Shown: positions 36,463 to 49,948 of the stretch, in pieces
Layout: the number at the start of each line of letters is the position of its first letter
Position numbering within the stretch: position 1 is the first letter of the stretch
Translations under genes and position numbers: made by a program
Assembly (NCBI GenBank): GCA_002162815.1
Contig: MAAT01000047.1
Span: 1-64,000, forward strand
DNA: 64,000 nt
Direction of reading: 5' to 3'
DNA from: Gammaproteobacteria bacterium 53_120_T64
Lineage (GTDB): Bacteria; Pseudomonadota; Gammaproteobacteria; Pseudomonadales; Porticoccaceae
Notes under the pieces: generated by a model
The model's input: the letters and a program-made list of their open reading frames with translations, nothing else
The model's database searches: none
Told to the model about the DNA's origin: nothing

Positions 36463-38361
36463 TTAGGCTTTTTTGGGCTCGGTAATAAAGTCATCCATAT
36501 CGACATTGCGCGTCAACTTAAAGAAGTCGACATTGCGATAGGGTGAGTTGACCACCACGCGGCCCTCACTGTTGCGGTAGTAGCTGCTAACACCGGGGTG
36601 AGTCCAGACCATATTATCGTGAATGGTATTGACCTTCTCGATGTAGTCATCGTGAACGTCTTGCTTGCATTCAACGGTGCCAAGTTTTTGAGTGGTCATG
36701 TTATTGATCATGTTCATCACATAGCGCACCTGCATCTCGCAGACGAAGACCAGACTGCCGCCGTGGCCGGGTTGCAGATTGGGGCCGTAGAGTGTGAAGA
36801 AGTTAGGGAAGCCGGGCACGTTGGTACCGAGGTGGGCCGAAGCGTTGTCGTCACCCCAGACATCGCGTAGATTCTTGCCTTCGCGACCAATGATCTCGTA
36901 GGTCGACAAAAATTTCAAAACGTCGAAGCCGGTTGAAATAAGCAGTACATCGGCTTCGTGTTCGGTGCCATCCTTGGTGATGACCTTGTTGCCTTCGATG
37001 CGATCAATACCGTCGTCCACCAAGCTGACCTTGGGGTTGCGCAGCATGCGGTACCAGCCGTTATCCATCAGCATACGCTTACCGAAGGGAGGGAAGGTCG
37101 GTAGCACTTTGTCCATCAGGTCATCGGCGCGATCGCCCAGCTCTTTCTTGATATAGCTAGTGAAATAGGCGCGGTGATTGTCGTTGACGGCATTCAGCGA
37201 GCGCTCGGGGTGCTCCCAGTTTGGATCTTTTTGTAGGGACTCGTAGACGCGGTCATTGTAGGTCCAGCCCAGACGCATGCGGTACCACATGCGGTAGAGG
37301 GGCACTTCCTGGAACAGGTAGCGAATTTCTTCGGGGACCTCGGTGCGGAATTGCTCAAAGGGTGAGGCCCAGTGGGGGCCGCGCTGGAAGATGGTCAGCG
37401 ACTCGACCCGGTTTTGAATCTCTGGCCCGAGCTGCATGGCGGTGGCGCCATTGCCGATCATCAGTACGCGCTTGCCTTCGAGGGTCTTGTCTTTTGGCCA
37501 TTCGGCGGTGTGCCAGCTGTCGCCGGTGAAGCTTTCGAGGCCCTTGATGTTGGGGAAGGAGGGCGGGTTGAAAATGCCCGCAGCGCTAATCACGATATTG
37601 GCGTTGAGCGTTTCTTCGTTGCCATCGGCATTGGTGATTTTCACGTCCCAGCTCTGGCTGTCGGCCTGGTATTCGGTGCTGATCACGTTGGTTTCGAAGT
37701 TGATCGATTTCTTCAGGTCAAATTCGTCGGCCACGTATTCGAAGTATTCGGCCAGTTCATTGCGCAGGGCAAAGTAGGCGGACCAGTCATAGGGCGCAAA
37801 CGAGAATGAGTAGAGGTGGTTGGGGGTGTCGACACCGGCACCGGGGTAGCGGTTGTCCTGCCACACGCCGGCAACATTGGTGCGACGTTCGAGAACGGTA
37901 AAGGGGATGCCTGCCGCTTGCAGGTTGACGGCGGCGGCCAGACCGGAGACGCCGGCGCCAATCACGATGACATTGAAGCCTTCGGGCACGTCAATTTTAT
38001 GGTCCCATTTCATGGGGGTTTGACCGAGCTGGGCAGAGGTCATTTCGCCGTACTCGGCGGGTACTTTTTCACCCATGGAGGAGCTGAGCATCTCAACCAG
38101 TTCTTCGTCGCTAGGCGCTTCCAGGGCGAGGGGCTCGCCGGCTTTCCAGGCTAGAATGGCAGCCAGTGCGGCATCGCGAATTTCTTTCTGGATGGCATCA
38201 TCGAAACCGCCGCTGTCGTTGTCGCCGGTGCCGCTGCCGCGTTTGGGGCGGTAGGGGGCTTCAATCCAGCGTTTGTCGCCGGTGAACTGTACCAGTACCA
38301 TCAGCAGGGTGGGGATATTGGCGATGGCGATGGCATCGGCAAGTTTTTGCTTGTCTGTCAT
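36463..38361 (-). CDS. Flavin-containing Baeyer-Villiger-type monooxygenase
   Basis: This 632-residue FAD/NADPH enzyme inserts one oxygen atom into ketones or related substrates. The FAD-binding GAGVSG lies at residues 135-140, the BVMO fingerprint FxGxxxHxxxW is met exactly at residues 278-288 (FTGDSWHTAEW), and the second Rossmann motif GNGATA is at about 303-308. The first ~120 residues form a helical N-terminal extension seen in longer BVMOs of the hydroxyacetophenone-monooxygenase type. Downstream, DVLLISTGFD and NFFTLYGPNLQPGHGG are conserved. It is a single minus-strand gene, and a nearby SDR could supply a ketone, but this is speculation. Confidence 0.92.
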   Translation of the reverse strand: MTDKQKLADAIAIANIPTLLMVLVQFTGDKRWIEAPYRPKRGSGTGDNDSGGFDDAIQKEIRDAALAAILAWKAGEPLALEAPSDEELVEMLSSSMGEKVPAEYGEMTSAQLGQTPMKWDHKIDVPEGFNVIVIGAGVSGLAAAVNLQAAGIPFTVLERRTNVAGVWQDNRYPGAGVDTPNHLYSFSFAPYDWSAYFALRNELAEYFEYVADEFDLKKSINFETNVISTEYQADSQSWDVKITNADGNEETLNANIVISAAGIFNPPSFPNIKGLESFTGDSWHTAEWPKDKTLEGKRVLMIGNGATAMQLGPEIQNRVESLTIFQRGPHWASPFEQFRTEVPEEIRYLFQEVPLYRMWYRMRLGWTYNDRVYESLQKDPNWEHPERSLNAVNDNHRAYFTSYIKKELGDRADDLMDKVLPTFPPFGKRMLMDNGWYRMLRNPKVSLVDDGIDRIEGNKVITKDGTEHEADVLLISTGFDVLKFLSTYEIIGREGKNLRDVWGDDNASAHLGTNVPGFPNFFTLYGPNLQPGHGGSLVFVCEMQVRYVMNMINNMTTQKLGTVECKQDVHDDYIEKVNTIHDNMVWTHPGVSSYYRNSEGRVVVNSPYRNVDFFKLTRNVDMDDFITEPKKA

Positions 38362-38551
38362 GTTTTAATCCTATTCTCGTTTAAAAGTTCTGCGTACGAA
38401 GGTGGGTTCCGTGGCTCCTGTGAATATATGTCGCGCGATAGTTTAACCGTCATGACCGCTTGGTCAAAATAGTTTTTACCTATATGTAATGCTGGGTTAT
38501 AGCTGCAGAGTGCTTTACAGCAGCGAAATTCGGTTTAGAGAGGGGTGCGCA

Positions 38552-39010
38552 ATGGATGTTCAGGTGTTGTGGTGGCAGTGGGTACTGCTGGGGATGGGCT
38601 TGATAATGCTGGAGATGTTCCTACCCAGTTTTATTGCCCTCTGGTTTGGTCTGGGGGCGATTGTTGTTGGTTTGCTTGTCTGGCTCTTTCCGGCTGTGGG
38701 TGTGTCGTGGGCGGTATTTATCTGGGTGTTCGCCTCGGGGGCCTTTGTGCTGCTTTGGTTTAAGGTGTTCAAGCCGAGCATGGTGGATAAAACCAAGGCG
38801 GGTATTTCCCGCGATGCCGCTCTCGGCGAGACCGGACAAGTGGTGCGAGCGCCCCATGGCGAAGGTCGCGGCGTGGTGCGTTTCACCATGCCGGTGCTGG
38901 GTGAGAATGAGTGGGATTTTATTTGCAAAGAGGGGGTGCTTGAGGGCGATAAGGTTTTTATTATGGACTTCTCTGGAAACACGCTTATCGTCGCTAAATC
39001 GGATGCCTGA
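38552..39010 (+). CDS. NfeD family membrane protein
   Basis: This ~152-residue short NfeD protein has two to three N-terminal membrane helices (about residues 5-70) followed by a C-terminal OB-fold domain with GETGQVVRAPHGEGRGVVRF and a final strand. Short NfeD proteins (YbbK-like) normally partner SPFH proteins such as QmcA. Here the SPFH gene is 24 kb away and no SPFH gene is adjacent. GAGAGGGG precedes the ATG at 38552, and the longer frame from 38489 is rejected. tilS follows 45 bp later. Confidence 0.87.
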   Translation: MDVQVLWWQWVLLGMGLIMLEMFLPSFIALWFGLGAIVVGLLVWLFPAVGVSWAVFIWVFASGAFVLLWFKVFKPSMVDKTKAGISRDAALGETGQVVRAPHGEGRGVVRFTMPVLGENEWDFICKEGVLEGDKVFIMDFSGNTLIVAKSDA

Positions 39011-39055
39011 TGCTCCCCTCCCTGTGCATTAAAAGCTTTCGGCTCTAGCCTGGCG

Positions 39056-40420
39056 ATGTCTGTCGTCTTGCTGCAATTACAGTTGCATGAGTCTGTGCTT
39101 GACCGGGCGCGGCAAGTGTACATTGGCTATAGCGGTGGTCTTGACTCTCATGTCCTGCTGCACAGCGCCGTAGCGGTGTTGGGTGCGGAGCGGGTCACGG
39201 CTGTTCATATTAACCATCAGTTGTGTGAGCAGGCCGGGGCCTGGGCCGAACACTGTTCAGAGGTGTGTGGAGGGCTGGGTGTTTATCTACAAGTTCATGT
39301 TGTGGATGTCTGCCAGCAAGCCTCTAGCATCGAGAATGCCGCTCGCCAAGTGCGCTACCAGGTTTTTGAGCAAGTGCTGGCGGAGGGCGATGTGCTGCTG
39401 CTCGCTCATCATCAGGATGATCAGGCCGAGACGGTGCTCTATCGCCTACTGCGCAGCTCCGGCCCGCGTGGTTTGGCGGGTATTCCTCTCACGCGAGCAG
39501 TGGGTCGGGGAAGCTTGTTGAGACCTTTGCTGCAATTGCCGCGCAGTGAGCTGAGCGGTTACGCCAGTGAGCACCAGCTGCAGTGGATTGAGGATCCGTC
39601 AAATGTTGACGTGAAACACGACCGCAATTACCTGCGTCACCAGGTGGCGCCGGCCTTGCGCCATCGCTGGCCCGATTTTTCGGCCCGCATCGCCGCCAGC
39701 GCGAGCCTTTGCCAGCAGGCCGAGGTCTTGAATAGAGATCTGGCCGCAATCGATTTGACGGCGCTTGCTGAAACACCTGAAAGGCTGGGCTGGAGTGTTG
39801 ACCTCTCTGTTTTGCTTGCCTTGTCGCCTTTGCGCCAGGCTAATTTCTTGCGCTATTGGGCGAGCCTGCATTGCCGCTCAGCACCGGGTCATCACAGTGT
39901 TATGGCGGTGCTCGATAGTGTCTTGGTGGCGCGTCAGGATAGAGTGCCGCTGGTGGTTTGGCCCGGAGGCGAGTGGCGTCGCTTTAATGGCCGCTTGTTT
40001 TTGCTGCCGAGTGGTTGGCGTGAGTCGGCCCCGCTGGCATGTGAGTGGCAGCCTGACCTGCCATTAAAGTTAGTGGGTGGAGGCACCTTGGTCGCCTCCC
40101 CGGCGAGTGGGCCGGGCTTGAAATTATTGCCGGGTGAGCGCCTGCTGATCAAGTTTCGCCGGGGCGGTGAGCGTTGCCACCCAGCCGGCAGAGTGGCGCG
40201 AAGCAGCTTGAAAAAGTTACTCCAAGAGTATCGGTTGGAGCCTTGGTTGCGGGATAGAATCCCCCTTATTTATAGACCTGCGTCGACGGATCAAGAGGCT
40301 GAGCAGTTGATTGCCGTGGGGGATCTTTGGGTTTGTCAGGGTTTTGCCGCCGATGAGGGTGATTGTGCTTATCGTTTGCGCTGGGATTTGGCGGCTTTAA
40401 GTCGGCCTCCTCGGTGCTGA
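39056..40420 (+). CDS. tilS: tRNA(Ile)-lysidine synthase TilS
   Basis: TilS adds lysine to C34 of tRNA-Ile(CAU), changing codon reading from AUG to AUA. The 454-residue protein has the PP-loop ATPase motif YSGGLDSHVLL (about residues 25-35), the HHQDDQAETVL stretch (about 119-129), IEDPSNVD (about 177-184) and the C-terminal TilS substrate domain with FRRGGERCHPAGR and LKKLLQEYRLEPWLRDRIPL. It opens the conserved tilS-pyrG-kdsA-eno run. Confidence 0.95.
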   Translation: MSVVLLQLQLHESVLDRARQVYIGYSGGLDSHVLLHSAVAVLGAERVTAVHINHQLCEQAGAWAEHCSEVCGGLGVYLQVHVVDVCQQASSIENAARQVRYQVFEQVLAEGDVLLLAHHQDDQAETVLYRLLRSSGPRGLAGIPLTRAVGRGSLLRPLLQLPRSELSGYASEHQLQWIEDPSNVDVKHDRNYLRHQVAPALRHRWPDFSARIAASASLCQQAEVLNRDLAAIDLTALAETPERLGWSVDLSVLLALSPLRQANFLRYWASLHCRSAPGHHSVMAVLDSVLVARQDRVPLVVWPGGEWRRFNGRLFLLPSGWRESAPLACEWQPDLPLKLVGGGTLVASPASGPGLKLLPGERLLIKFRRGGERCHPAGRVARSSLKKLLQEYRLEPWLRDRIPLIYRPASTDQEAEQLIAVGDLWVCQGFAADEGDCAYRLRWDLAALSRPPRC

Positions 40421-40470
40421 GTGGGCTGAAATTTACCGACTAAAAAGACGCTAATTAAGTCTTGACTGGA

Positions 40471-43083
<2,613 letters not shown>

Positions 43084-43183
43084 TAACAAGCGCTTATCTT
43101 GACAGCGCTGCTCTTAACGGCTGCTCCCAACAAAGCGCCAACCAACAATAGCTAAAATTTTGTAGCTCAAAAGTAAGTACTGA

Positions 43184-44485
<1,302 letters not shown>

Positions 44486-44540
44486 CAGCGCTTAATCAGC
44501 GGCCAGATTAGGCAAGCGTTTGAGCGGCGGGAGTGATTGA

Positions 44541-44825
44541 ATGCGCTGGCTGCTGCTCATTTTGGTTGCCATTTTGGGGCTTTTTCAGTACTGGTTCTGG
44601 TTCGGGGAGGGTGGCCTGTTGCAACGCTCGAGCCTCGAAAAACAGGTGCTCGAACAAGGGCGGGAAAATCAAGCTTTGCGAGAGCGCAATGCCGCTCTGG
44701 AGGCAAACGTTCGATATCTCAAAGATGGCCTCGAGGGCATTGAAGAGCGCGCCCGCCACGACCTCGGCATGATTAAAGAGGGCGAGACCTTTTATATGTC
44801 GATTGAAAAAGACAGTTCACAGTGA
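44541..44825 (+). CDS. ftsB: Cell division protein FtsB
   Basis: FtsB is a bitopic divisome protein that forms a complex with FtsL and FtsQ. The 94-residue product has a short cytoplasmic N-terminus, one membrane helix (MRWLLLILVAILGLFQYWFW), and a periplasmic leucine-zipper coiled coil (about residues 30-70, with EKQVLEQGRENQALRERNAAL). A conserved tail ERARHDLGMIKEGETFY ends the protein. It lies between eno and ispD, the standard position. Other frames over the same bases are shadows. Confidence 0.97.
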   Translation: MRWLLLILVAILGLFQYWFWFGEGGLLQRSSLEKQVLEQGRENQALRERNAALEANVRYLKDGLEGIEERARHDLGMIKEGETFYMSIEKDSSQ

Positions 44826-44846
44826 CCTTTCAGGTGTGAAGATCGA

Positions 44847-45593
44847 ATGATGAGGTATTGGTTTATTGTCCCCGCTGCCGGTAGTGGCTCGCGTTTTGGC
44901 AGTGATCGGCCCAAGCAATATGCCCCACTCGCGGGCAGTACGGTGATCGAATACACCCTCCAACGGCTGCTTGAATTAGATGCTGAGGCCTTGGTTGTGG
45001 CGATTAACCCCGACGACCGCTATTGGCAATCCCTGGATATTTCGCGACACGAAAGAGTGATCTGCTGTGCCGGTGGCGAACAACGCGCGGACTCGGTCCT
45101 TCTTGCGTTACAGAGCATTGCCGATGTAGCGGGAGAGTCGGATTGGGTGTTAGTCCATGATGTTGCACGGCCCTGTGTGCGTGTCGAAGATATACGCGTA
45201 TTGATTGCAACACTGTCGGCCCATCCGGTTGGCGGACTACTGGCGACACCTGTTAGCGCGACATTGAAACGGCTTGGCAAGACACAAGCTTCCGGTGGCG
45301 AAACTGTCAAAACGGCGGGTAGGGTACTTGAAACGGTAGCGCGGGATGATTTATGGGCGGCAGCAACCCCACAAATGTTTCGCTACGGCTTGCTGATGAA
45401 GGCGCTGCAACAGTGTGCAGACGCCTGTTTTAGCCCAACCGATGAGGCTGGTGCCATCGAATATTTAGGCCTTCAGGCCGATGTTATTGAAGGCCACAGC
45501 GATAATTTGAAAATTACCCACGGCGCTGACTTGGCTCTTGCCGAGGCGGTACTTGCTTACCAGCATCAACAAAGAGAAACGAGGGAGGCGTGA
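44847..45593 (+). CDS. ispD: 2-C-methyl-D-erythritol 4-phosphate cytidylyltransferase IspD
   Basis: IspD transfers CMP from CTP to MEP in isoprenoid synthesis. The 248-residue protein begins with the cytidylyltransferase motif [21 protein letters not shown] (about residues 7-27, split here by Gly-rich loop and catalytic Arg/Lys) and has VHDVARPCV (about 105-113), ATPQMFRY (about 171-178) and [11 protein letters not shown]. Two ATGs stand in tandem at 44847 and 44850. It is followed by ispF one base after its stop. Confidence 0.97.
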   Translation: MMRYWFIVPAAGSGSRFGSDRPKQYAPLAGSTVIEYTLQRLLELDAEALVVAINPDDRYWQSLDISRHERVICCAGGEQRADSVLLALQSIADVAGESDWVLVHDVARPCVRVEDIRVLIATLSAHPVGGLLATPVSATLKRLGKTQASGGETVKTAGRVLETVARDDLWAAATPQMFRYGLLMKALQQCADACFSPTDEAGAIEYLGLQADVIEGHSDNLKITHGADLALAEAVLAYQHQQRETREA

Positions 45594-45594
45594 G

Positions 45595-46101
45595 ATGATG
45601 CGCATCGGTCAGGGTTTTGATGTACACGCGTTTGTTGATCTTACTGCCGACTGTGAGGCTGAGAGCAATCTGTCTATTGTCCTCGGTGGCGTGAACATTC
45701 CCTTTAGCCGAACGCTGCTCGCCCACTCCGATGGCGATGTGCTACTCCATGCCCTTTGCGATGCCTTGCTCGGCGCTGCGGGCTTGGGTGATATTGGCCG
45801 TCACTTCCCTGATACCGACTCGCGTTACCGAAATATTAGCAGTCGCCATTTATTGCGAGAGGTAATGGCACTGCTGACGAAAAACAAGTGGCAGTTGGGT
45901 AATGCCGATATGACGATTATTGCTCAGGCGCCACGTATGGCACCGCATAGGGCCGCGATGGTTGAAAACATTGCCGCTGATATGGCTTGCCGCTGTGAGC
46001 AGGTGAACATCAAGGCGACAACCACCGAAACCCTGGGTTTTACCGGTCGTGGTGAAGGCATCGCCTGCATGGCGACGGTGCTACTTGAAGCACTTGATTA
46101 A
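45595..46101 (+). CDS. ispF: 2-C-methyl-D-erythritol 2,4-cyclodiphosphate synthase IspF
   Basis: IspF cyclises CDP-ME 2-phosphate to MEcPP with loss of CMP. The ~168-residue trimeric enzyme has zinc ligands in GQGFDVHAF (about residues 6-14) and the [27 protein letters not shown] region (about 45-71). HFPDTDSRY and a C-terminal [22 protein letters not shown] complete the signature. Start is ATG at 45595 (or 45598), two bases after the ispD stop and preceded by GAGGGAGG. A ~10-residue insertion (ADCEAESNL) lies in the first loop. Confidence 0.97.
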   Translation: MMRIGQGFDVHAFVDLTADCEAESNLSIVLGGVNIPFSRTLLAHSDGDVLLHALCDALLGAAGLGDIGRHFPDTDSRYRNISSRHLLREVMALLTKNKWQLGNADMTIIAQAPRMAPHRAAMVENIAADMACRCEQVNIKATTTETLGFTGRGEGIACMATVLLEALD

Positions 46102-46181
46102 TGTTTTTTAGACTCAACGTTGCAGCTGTGATTGGCTTACTAGTGCGTTAGTCATCAAAAATAATCGTCGGAGTATTTTTC

Positions 46182-46351
46182 ATGACCTTTATACCGTCCC
46201 TATCGGATACTACTGATGTCGATCAGCCGATTAAGCCGGTTTTGAAATACATTAAAAAGCTGAGCGAAACCCGAGTCGAATGGTCGAGGCTGATGCTCGG
46301 GCCATTTACGGTGCCGGCTGGGCGGAGATGCTGGAAAGCAACGATGAATAA
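46182..46351 (+). pseudogene. Broken carboxymuconolactone decarboxylase (CMD)-family fragment
   Basis: The frame starting at 46182 reads MTFIPSLSDTT... then IKPVLKYIKKLSET, and changes character after codon 30. From there the adjacent frame continues in family style (SRMVEADARAIYGAGWAEM) to a TAA at 46349-46351. Adding back one C in the CCC run near 46270 would join the two into a 56-residue peptide. The combined sequence resembles the KPVLxYxxKLTxTPSRxTxADAxAVFAAGW part of peroxidase-related CMD proteins, but the Cys-x2-Cys catalytic region is absent. It is probably a relic between ispF and truD; a 1-base sequencing error could also explain the frame change. Confidence 0.6.
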
Positions 46352-46374
46352 ATACGGGACCTTGAGATACGTTA

Positions 46375-47355
46375 ATGAGCCAAGCTAAGCTTGAATTCCC
46401 ACTGAATTTCGCCCATGCCTATAAAATACTGTCGGGTTCTGCCGAGCTAAAGACAGAGCCTGATGACTTTGTGGTTGTTGAAGCATTTGATGAGACGAGC
46501 TTTAGTGGGGTGGGTGAACATGTTTGCCTACAAATTCGTAAGCGCGAGCAAAACACCCGCTGGATAGCGGCGGCATTGGCAGAATTTGCGGGTGTCGCCG
46601 AACGTGATATTGGTTTTTGTGGCATGAAGGATCGCCGTGCGGTGACGACGCAGTGGTTCAGTGTTGCCTATGTCGGCGAGTGGTCGATGCCCCCCTTGGC
46701 GATACCGGGTTGTGAGGTTCTACAAGTACTCCGGCATCAGCGCAAATTGCGGCGCGGTAGTCATCGGGGCAATCACTTTGTCATTCGCCTGCGCAATGTG
46801 AGTGCGGCGATGGATAATAAGTCAGTGGATGAACGCTTAGCGTTGATTGCCAAAAACGGTGTGCCCAATTACTTTGGTGAGCAGCGCTTCGGTATAGCGG
46901 GGCAGAATTTGCTCGAAGCCGACCGATTACTGCGTCGAGGTCGGCAGCGAAAAATGGGCGGGCGGCAGGGGATATTTCTCTCGGCGGCGCGCTCCTATTT
47001 ATTTAATACGGTGTTGTCGGAGCGCGTAAAACAAGGCAGCTGGGCGCAAGTTCTGGAAGGCGAAGTGATACCACAGGGGCCTTTGTGGGGCCGCGGTAGG
47101 AGCAGCGCAAGGGGCGAGTTGGCGGAGCTGGAAAATCGCGTGCTGGCTGATTTGCTGCCTTGGTGTAATGCCCTCGAGCATCTTGGCTTAGAGCAGCAGC
47201 GTCGCGATTTACTACTGCGGCCGAGCCAACTTGAGTGGCACTGGCAGGGTCGAGATCTGTATTTGTCTTTTGCCTTACCCATTGGCACGTATGCGACGAG
47301 TGTGTTGCGGGAACTGCTGGAAGTGGATACGCCGCAGCCCAGGCTTGTGCTATAG
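46375..47355 (+). CDS. truD: tRNA pseudouridine synthase D (TruD)
   Basis: TruD makes pseudouridine 13 in tRNA-Glu and some other tRNAs. The 326-residue product has the catalytic Asp in [18 protein letters not shown] (about residues 78-95), an N-terminal [13 protein letters not shown] strand, the NYFGEQRFG motif (about 162-170) and the TRUD insertion domain. It follows ispF as in most gammaproteobacteria. surE, normally next, is missing; pcm follows instead. Confidence 0.96.
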   Translation: MSQAKLEFPLNFAHAYKILSGSAELKTEPDDFVVVEAFDETSFSGVGEHVCLQIRKREQNTRWIAAALAEFAGVAERDIGFCGMKDRRAVTTQWFSVAYVGEWSMPPLAIPGCEVLQVLRHQRKLRRGSHRGNHFVIRLRNVSAAMDNKSVDERLALIAKNGVPNYFGEQRFGIAGQNLLEADRLLRRGRQRKMGGRQGIFLSAARSYLFNTVLSERVKQGSWAQVLEGEVIPQGPLWGRGRSSARGELAELENRVLADLLPWCNALEHLGLEQQRRDLLLRPSQLEWHWQGRDLYLSFALPIGTYATSVLRELLEVDTPQPRLVL

Positions 47356-47437
47356 TTCCGGCTGTTTTTTGGCTGCATTTTTGTTATTTATAAAGGGGAG
47401 GAGCGCGGTGGGCTCAGTGGATTTCGAGGGGGTGGGT

Positions 47438-48079
47438 ATGACCTCGCAGCGCACACGCGAACGCCTAGTTCAGCGGCTCAAAGATCAAGGTATTACCGAT
47501 CAAAAGGTGCTTGACGTGATACGCGTTACGCCGCGTCATTTATTCCTCGACGAGGCGCTGTCTCACCGCGCTTACGAAGATACGGCCCTGCCCATTGGCC
47601 ATGCCCAGACCATATCGCAACCCTATATCGTGGCATTGATGACACAGATTTTATTGTCTCGTGGGCCTTTAAATCGAGTGCTAGAAGTCGGCACCGGCTC
47701 GGGTTATCAGGCGGCGGTACTGGCGCAGCTGGTGGGTGAGGTTTACTCCGTCGAGCGCATTAAGCCGCTACTTATTAAAGCTCGGAATTTGTTTCGTCAG
47801 CTGCGGCTGCGTAATATTGTCACTGCCCATAGCGATGGCGGTGAGGGGTGGCCCGAAAATGCTCCCTACGACGCTATTATTGCTACGGCGGCCCCGGAAC
47901 AGGTACCCGATGAATTGCTCTATCAGTTGGCGCCCGATGGCTTGTTGGTCATTCCCGTGGGCACCGGTGAGCATCAGGAGCTAAGAGTAATATCTCGCTT
48001 GGGCAATACCCAGAAATTTGAAGAGGAAGTCATTGAACGGGTCCGTTTTGTACCCCTGCTTGGCGGTACATCCCGTTGA
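47438..48079 (+). CDS. pcm: Protein-L-isoaspartate O-methyltransferase Pcm
   Basis: Pcm methylates isoaspartyl residues to repair aged proteins. The ~213-residue protein has [36 protein letters not shown], of which the ISQPY part carries the active-site Ser, followed by the AdoMet-binding motif [16 protein letters not shown] (about residues 80-95). The ATG at 47438 gives [10 protein letters not shown], shared with Pseudomonas. A GTG at 47408 has a better Shine-Dalgarno (GGGGAGGAG) and would add ten residues, so the true start is open. It lies 83 bp after truD. Confidence 0.95.
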   Translation: MTSQRTRERLVQRLKDQGITDQKVLDVIRVTPRHLFLDEALSHRAYEDTALPIGHAQTISQPYIVALMTQILLSRGPLNRVLEVGTGSGYQAAVLAQLVGEVYSVERIKPLLIKARNLFRQLRLRNIVTAHSDGGEGWPENAPYDAIIATAAPEQVPDELLYQLAPDGLLVIPVGTGEHQELRVISRLGNTQKFEEEVIERVRFVPLLGGTSR

Positions 48080-48091
48080 TGGCGGTATAGC

Positions 48092-49000
48092 TTGAGAGAT
48101 ATACGCGCTTATTTGGTGCTGTTTTTGAAGGGTATGGCGATGGGTGCGGCGGATGTTGTCCCCGGTGTATCCGGTGGTACCATCGCATTTATTTCCGGTA
48201 TCTATGAAGAGTTGCTGAGCTCCATTCGCGCTTGTACGCCCCTGGCTCTTGTCAGCTTGTTTCGCGATGGCCCTAGGGTTTTTTGGCAGCGCATTAACGG
48301 GACTTTTTTGAGCGTACTGTTCAGCGGGATCCTCTTTAGTATTGCCACTCTGGCACATTTAATCGTCTACCTGCTCGAGTTCCAGGCTTTATTACTTTGG
48401 TCGTTCTTTTTCGGCCTTATTGTGGCATCGATTCTCTTTATCTGGCGGCAATTAGTCAGTAAGGGCCCTGGAGAATACATGTTTTTTCTGCTGGGCTTGG
48501 GTTTGGCCTTAGCCTCTGCATTTGCCACGCAAGTTCAGCTTGAGCCGACACCATGGCTTGTTTTTGGCGCGGGTATGTTGGCCATTTGCGCGATGATATT
48601 GCCCGGTGTTTCCGGTAGTTTTATCCTTCTTCTACTGGGCATGTATTCGGTGGTACTCGGGGCGGTCAATGCAGGAGATGCGCCCTTACTGGCGATATTT
48701 GCATTAGGCTGCGGGGCTGGGCTGGTGTTGTTTTCTCACCTGTTGTCATGGCTGCTGAGCCGCTTTCATGGCGCGACGTTAGCGCTCTTAACAGGTTTTT
48801 TGGCGGGATCTTTAGCAATGGTTTGGCCGTGGCGCGAGTCTGACAGTGGCCACGGTGAGGGGCTGAATTTATTAGCGCCTTCACAATATGCTCAGATGGC
48901 AGGTGATGCGCAGTTGCCTGCAGCGCTCGGTTTGATGACCGTGGGTTTTATTCTTGTTTTGTTACTTGAATATCTTGGCGGTCGGCAAGCAAGGTCTTAA
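48092..49000 (+). CDS. popT: DUF368 family undecaprenyl-phosphate translocase (PopT-like)
   Basis: DUF368 proteins are polytopic membrane proteins that recycle undecaprenyl phosphate across the inner membrane (PopT of Vibrio cholerae). The 302-residue protein has about eight hydrophobic helices and two internal repeats of the hallmark Pro-Gly-Val-Ser-Gly motif: ADVVPGVSGGTIAFISGIYE (about residues 20-39) and MILPGVSGSFILLLLGMY (about 168-185). The start is a TTG at 48092, 12 bases after the pcm stop. Undecaprenyl phosphate is the lipid carrier for peptidoglycan and for the exopolysaccharide locus that follows. Confidence 0.88.
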   Translation: MRDIRAYLVLFLKGMAMGAADVVPGVSGGTIAFISGIYEELLSSIRACTPLALVSLFRDGPRVFWQRINGTFLSVLFSGILFSIATLAHLIVYLLEFQALLLWSFFFGLIVASILFIWRQLVSKGPGEYMFFLLGLGLALASAFATQVQLEPTPWLVFGAGMLAICAMILPGVSGSFILLLLGMYSVVLGAVNAGDAPLLAIFALGCGAGLVLFSHLLSWLLSRFHGATLALLTGFLAGSLAMVWPWRESDSGHGEGLNLLAPSQYAQMAGDAQLPAALGLMTVGFILVLLLEYLGGRQARS

Positions 49001-49004
49001 CAGC

Positions 49005-49832
49005 TTGGCTATTGAGGGCGGAAAACCCCACTGTGATGAGTCTTTTTTTCATAAAGGCGATATTGCCTCCTCGTTGTTGGCTTTCATAGCCTGTTGCTGT
49101 CTATTGTTCGTGGGTTGTGGCTCCATTCCCGCGCCCGTGAGTAGTCGTACCCCTCCCCCTAGCCAGAAAATTAATTATCATATTGTTGGTCAGGGAGATA
49201 CGCTGTTTGCGATTGCCTGGCGCTATGAATTAAGTGTTGAGTCATTGGCGCGCGCCAATGCTTTATCGCGACCCTATAACATTAATATTGGCCAGCGCTT
49301 GAGCCTAGATATGGGGCGTGTTCGTTATGCCTCTGAAAAATCGACTCAGCGTAAAGCTTTGCCAGTGACGACAAAGAAGTCGAGGCCCCCTGCAAGGGCT
49401 GCTCGTGCCGAGAATCGTCAGCCAGTTGTCAGTAAAATAAAGGTGTATGACTTACCGAAAGGCCAGTGGCATTGGCAGTGGCCGGTAAAAGGGGTGGTAT
49501 CGCGACACTATGATAATAATCGCACATTTAAGGGCTTAAATGTTCAGTCCAAACCGGGCCGGGTGGTCGGGGCGGCAGCGCCCGGGGTGGTGGTTTACGC
49601 GGGGCGGGGCTTACGAGGTTACGGTCAATTGTTAATTATCAAGCACAGTGAAACCTACCTTAGTGCTTATGCCCACAATCGTCGAATGTACGTGTCAGAA
49701 GGACAGCGCGTCAAAGCCGGCGAAAAGATATCCGAGGTTGGTGGTGATCCCGAAAATAATGGGCGTCTGTATTTTGAAATTCGCAAGAATGGTAAACCCG
49801 TCGACCCAATACGTTTATTGCCGCGTCTATAA
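49005..49832 (+). CDS. nlpD: NlpD-like LysM/M23 lipoprotein (amidase activator)
   Basis: NlpD is an outer-membrane lipoprotein that activates the cell-wall amidase AmiC at the septum. The precursor has a hydrophobic segment ending in a lipobox (LLFVGC), a LysM domain (IVGQGDTLFAIAWRYELS..., about residues 60-105), a basic linker and a C-terminal M23 domain (GVVSRHY..., GVVVYAGRGLRGYGQLLIIKH, YLSAYAHNRRM). The HxH zinc site is incomplete, as expected for a non-catalytic activator. No ATG is available near the signal peptide; TTG at 49005 after AAGG is the best start, and TTG at 49074 is an alternative. rpoS, the usual next gene, is absent. Confidence 0.88.
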   Translation: MAIEGGKPHCDESFFHKGDIASSLLAFIACCCLLFVGCGSIPAPVSSRTPPPSQKINYHIVGQGDTLFAIAWRYELSVESLARANALSRPYNINIGQRLSLDMGRVRYASEKSTQRKALPVTTKKSRPPARAARAENRQPVVSKIKVYDLPKGQWHWQWPVKGVVSRHYDNNRTFKGLNVQSKPGRVVGAAAPGVVVYAGRGLRGYGQLLIIKHSETYLSAYAHNRRMYVSEGQRVKAGEKISEVGGDPENNGRLYFEIRKNGKPVDPIRLLPRL

Positions 49833-49948
49833 CGACACTCTGTTAATATGCGGTTTGGTTTGCTTGCTGTGAGTAGGTTTTAGGTCGAAGGCGTCAAGAC
49901 TTGTGTATACCACTAATAAATATAGGCCCTACTACGGATTCCAGCTGT

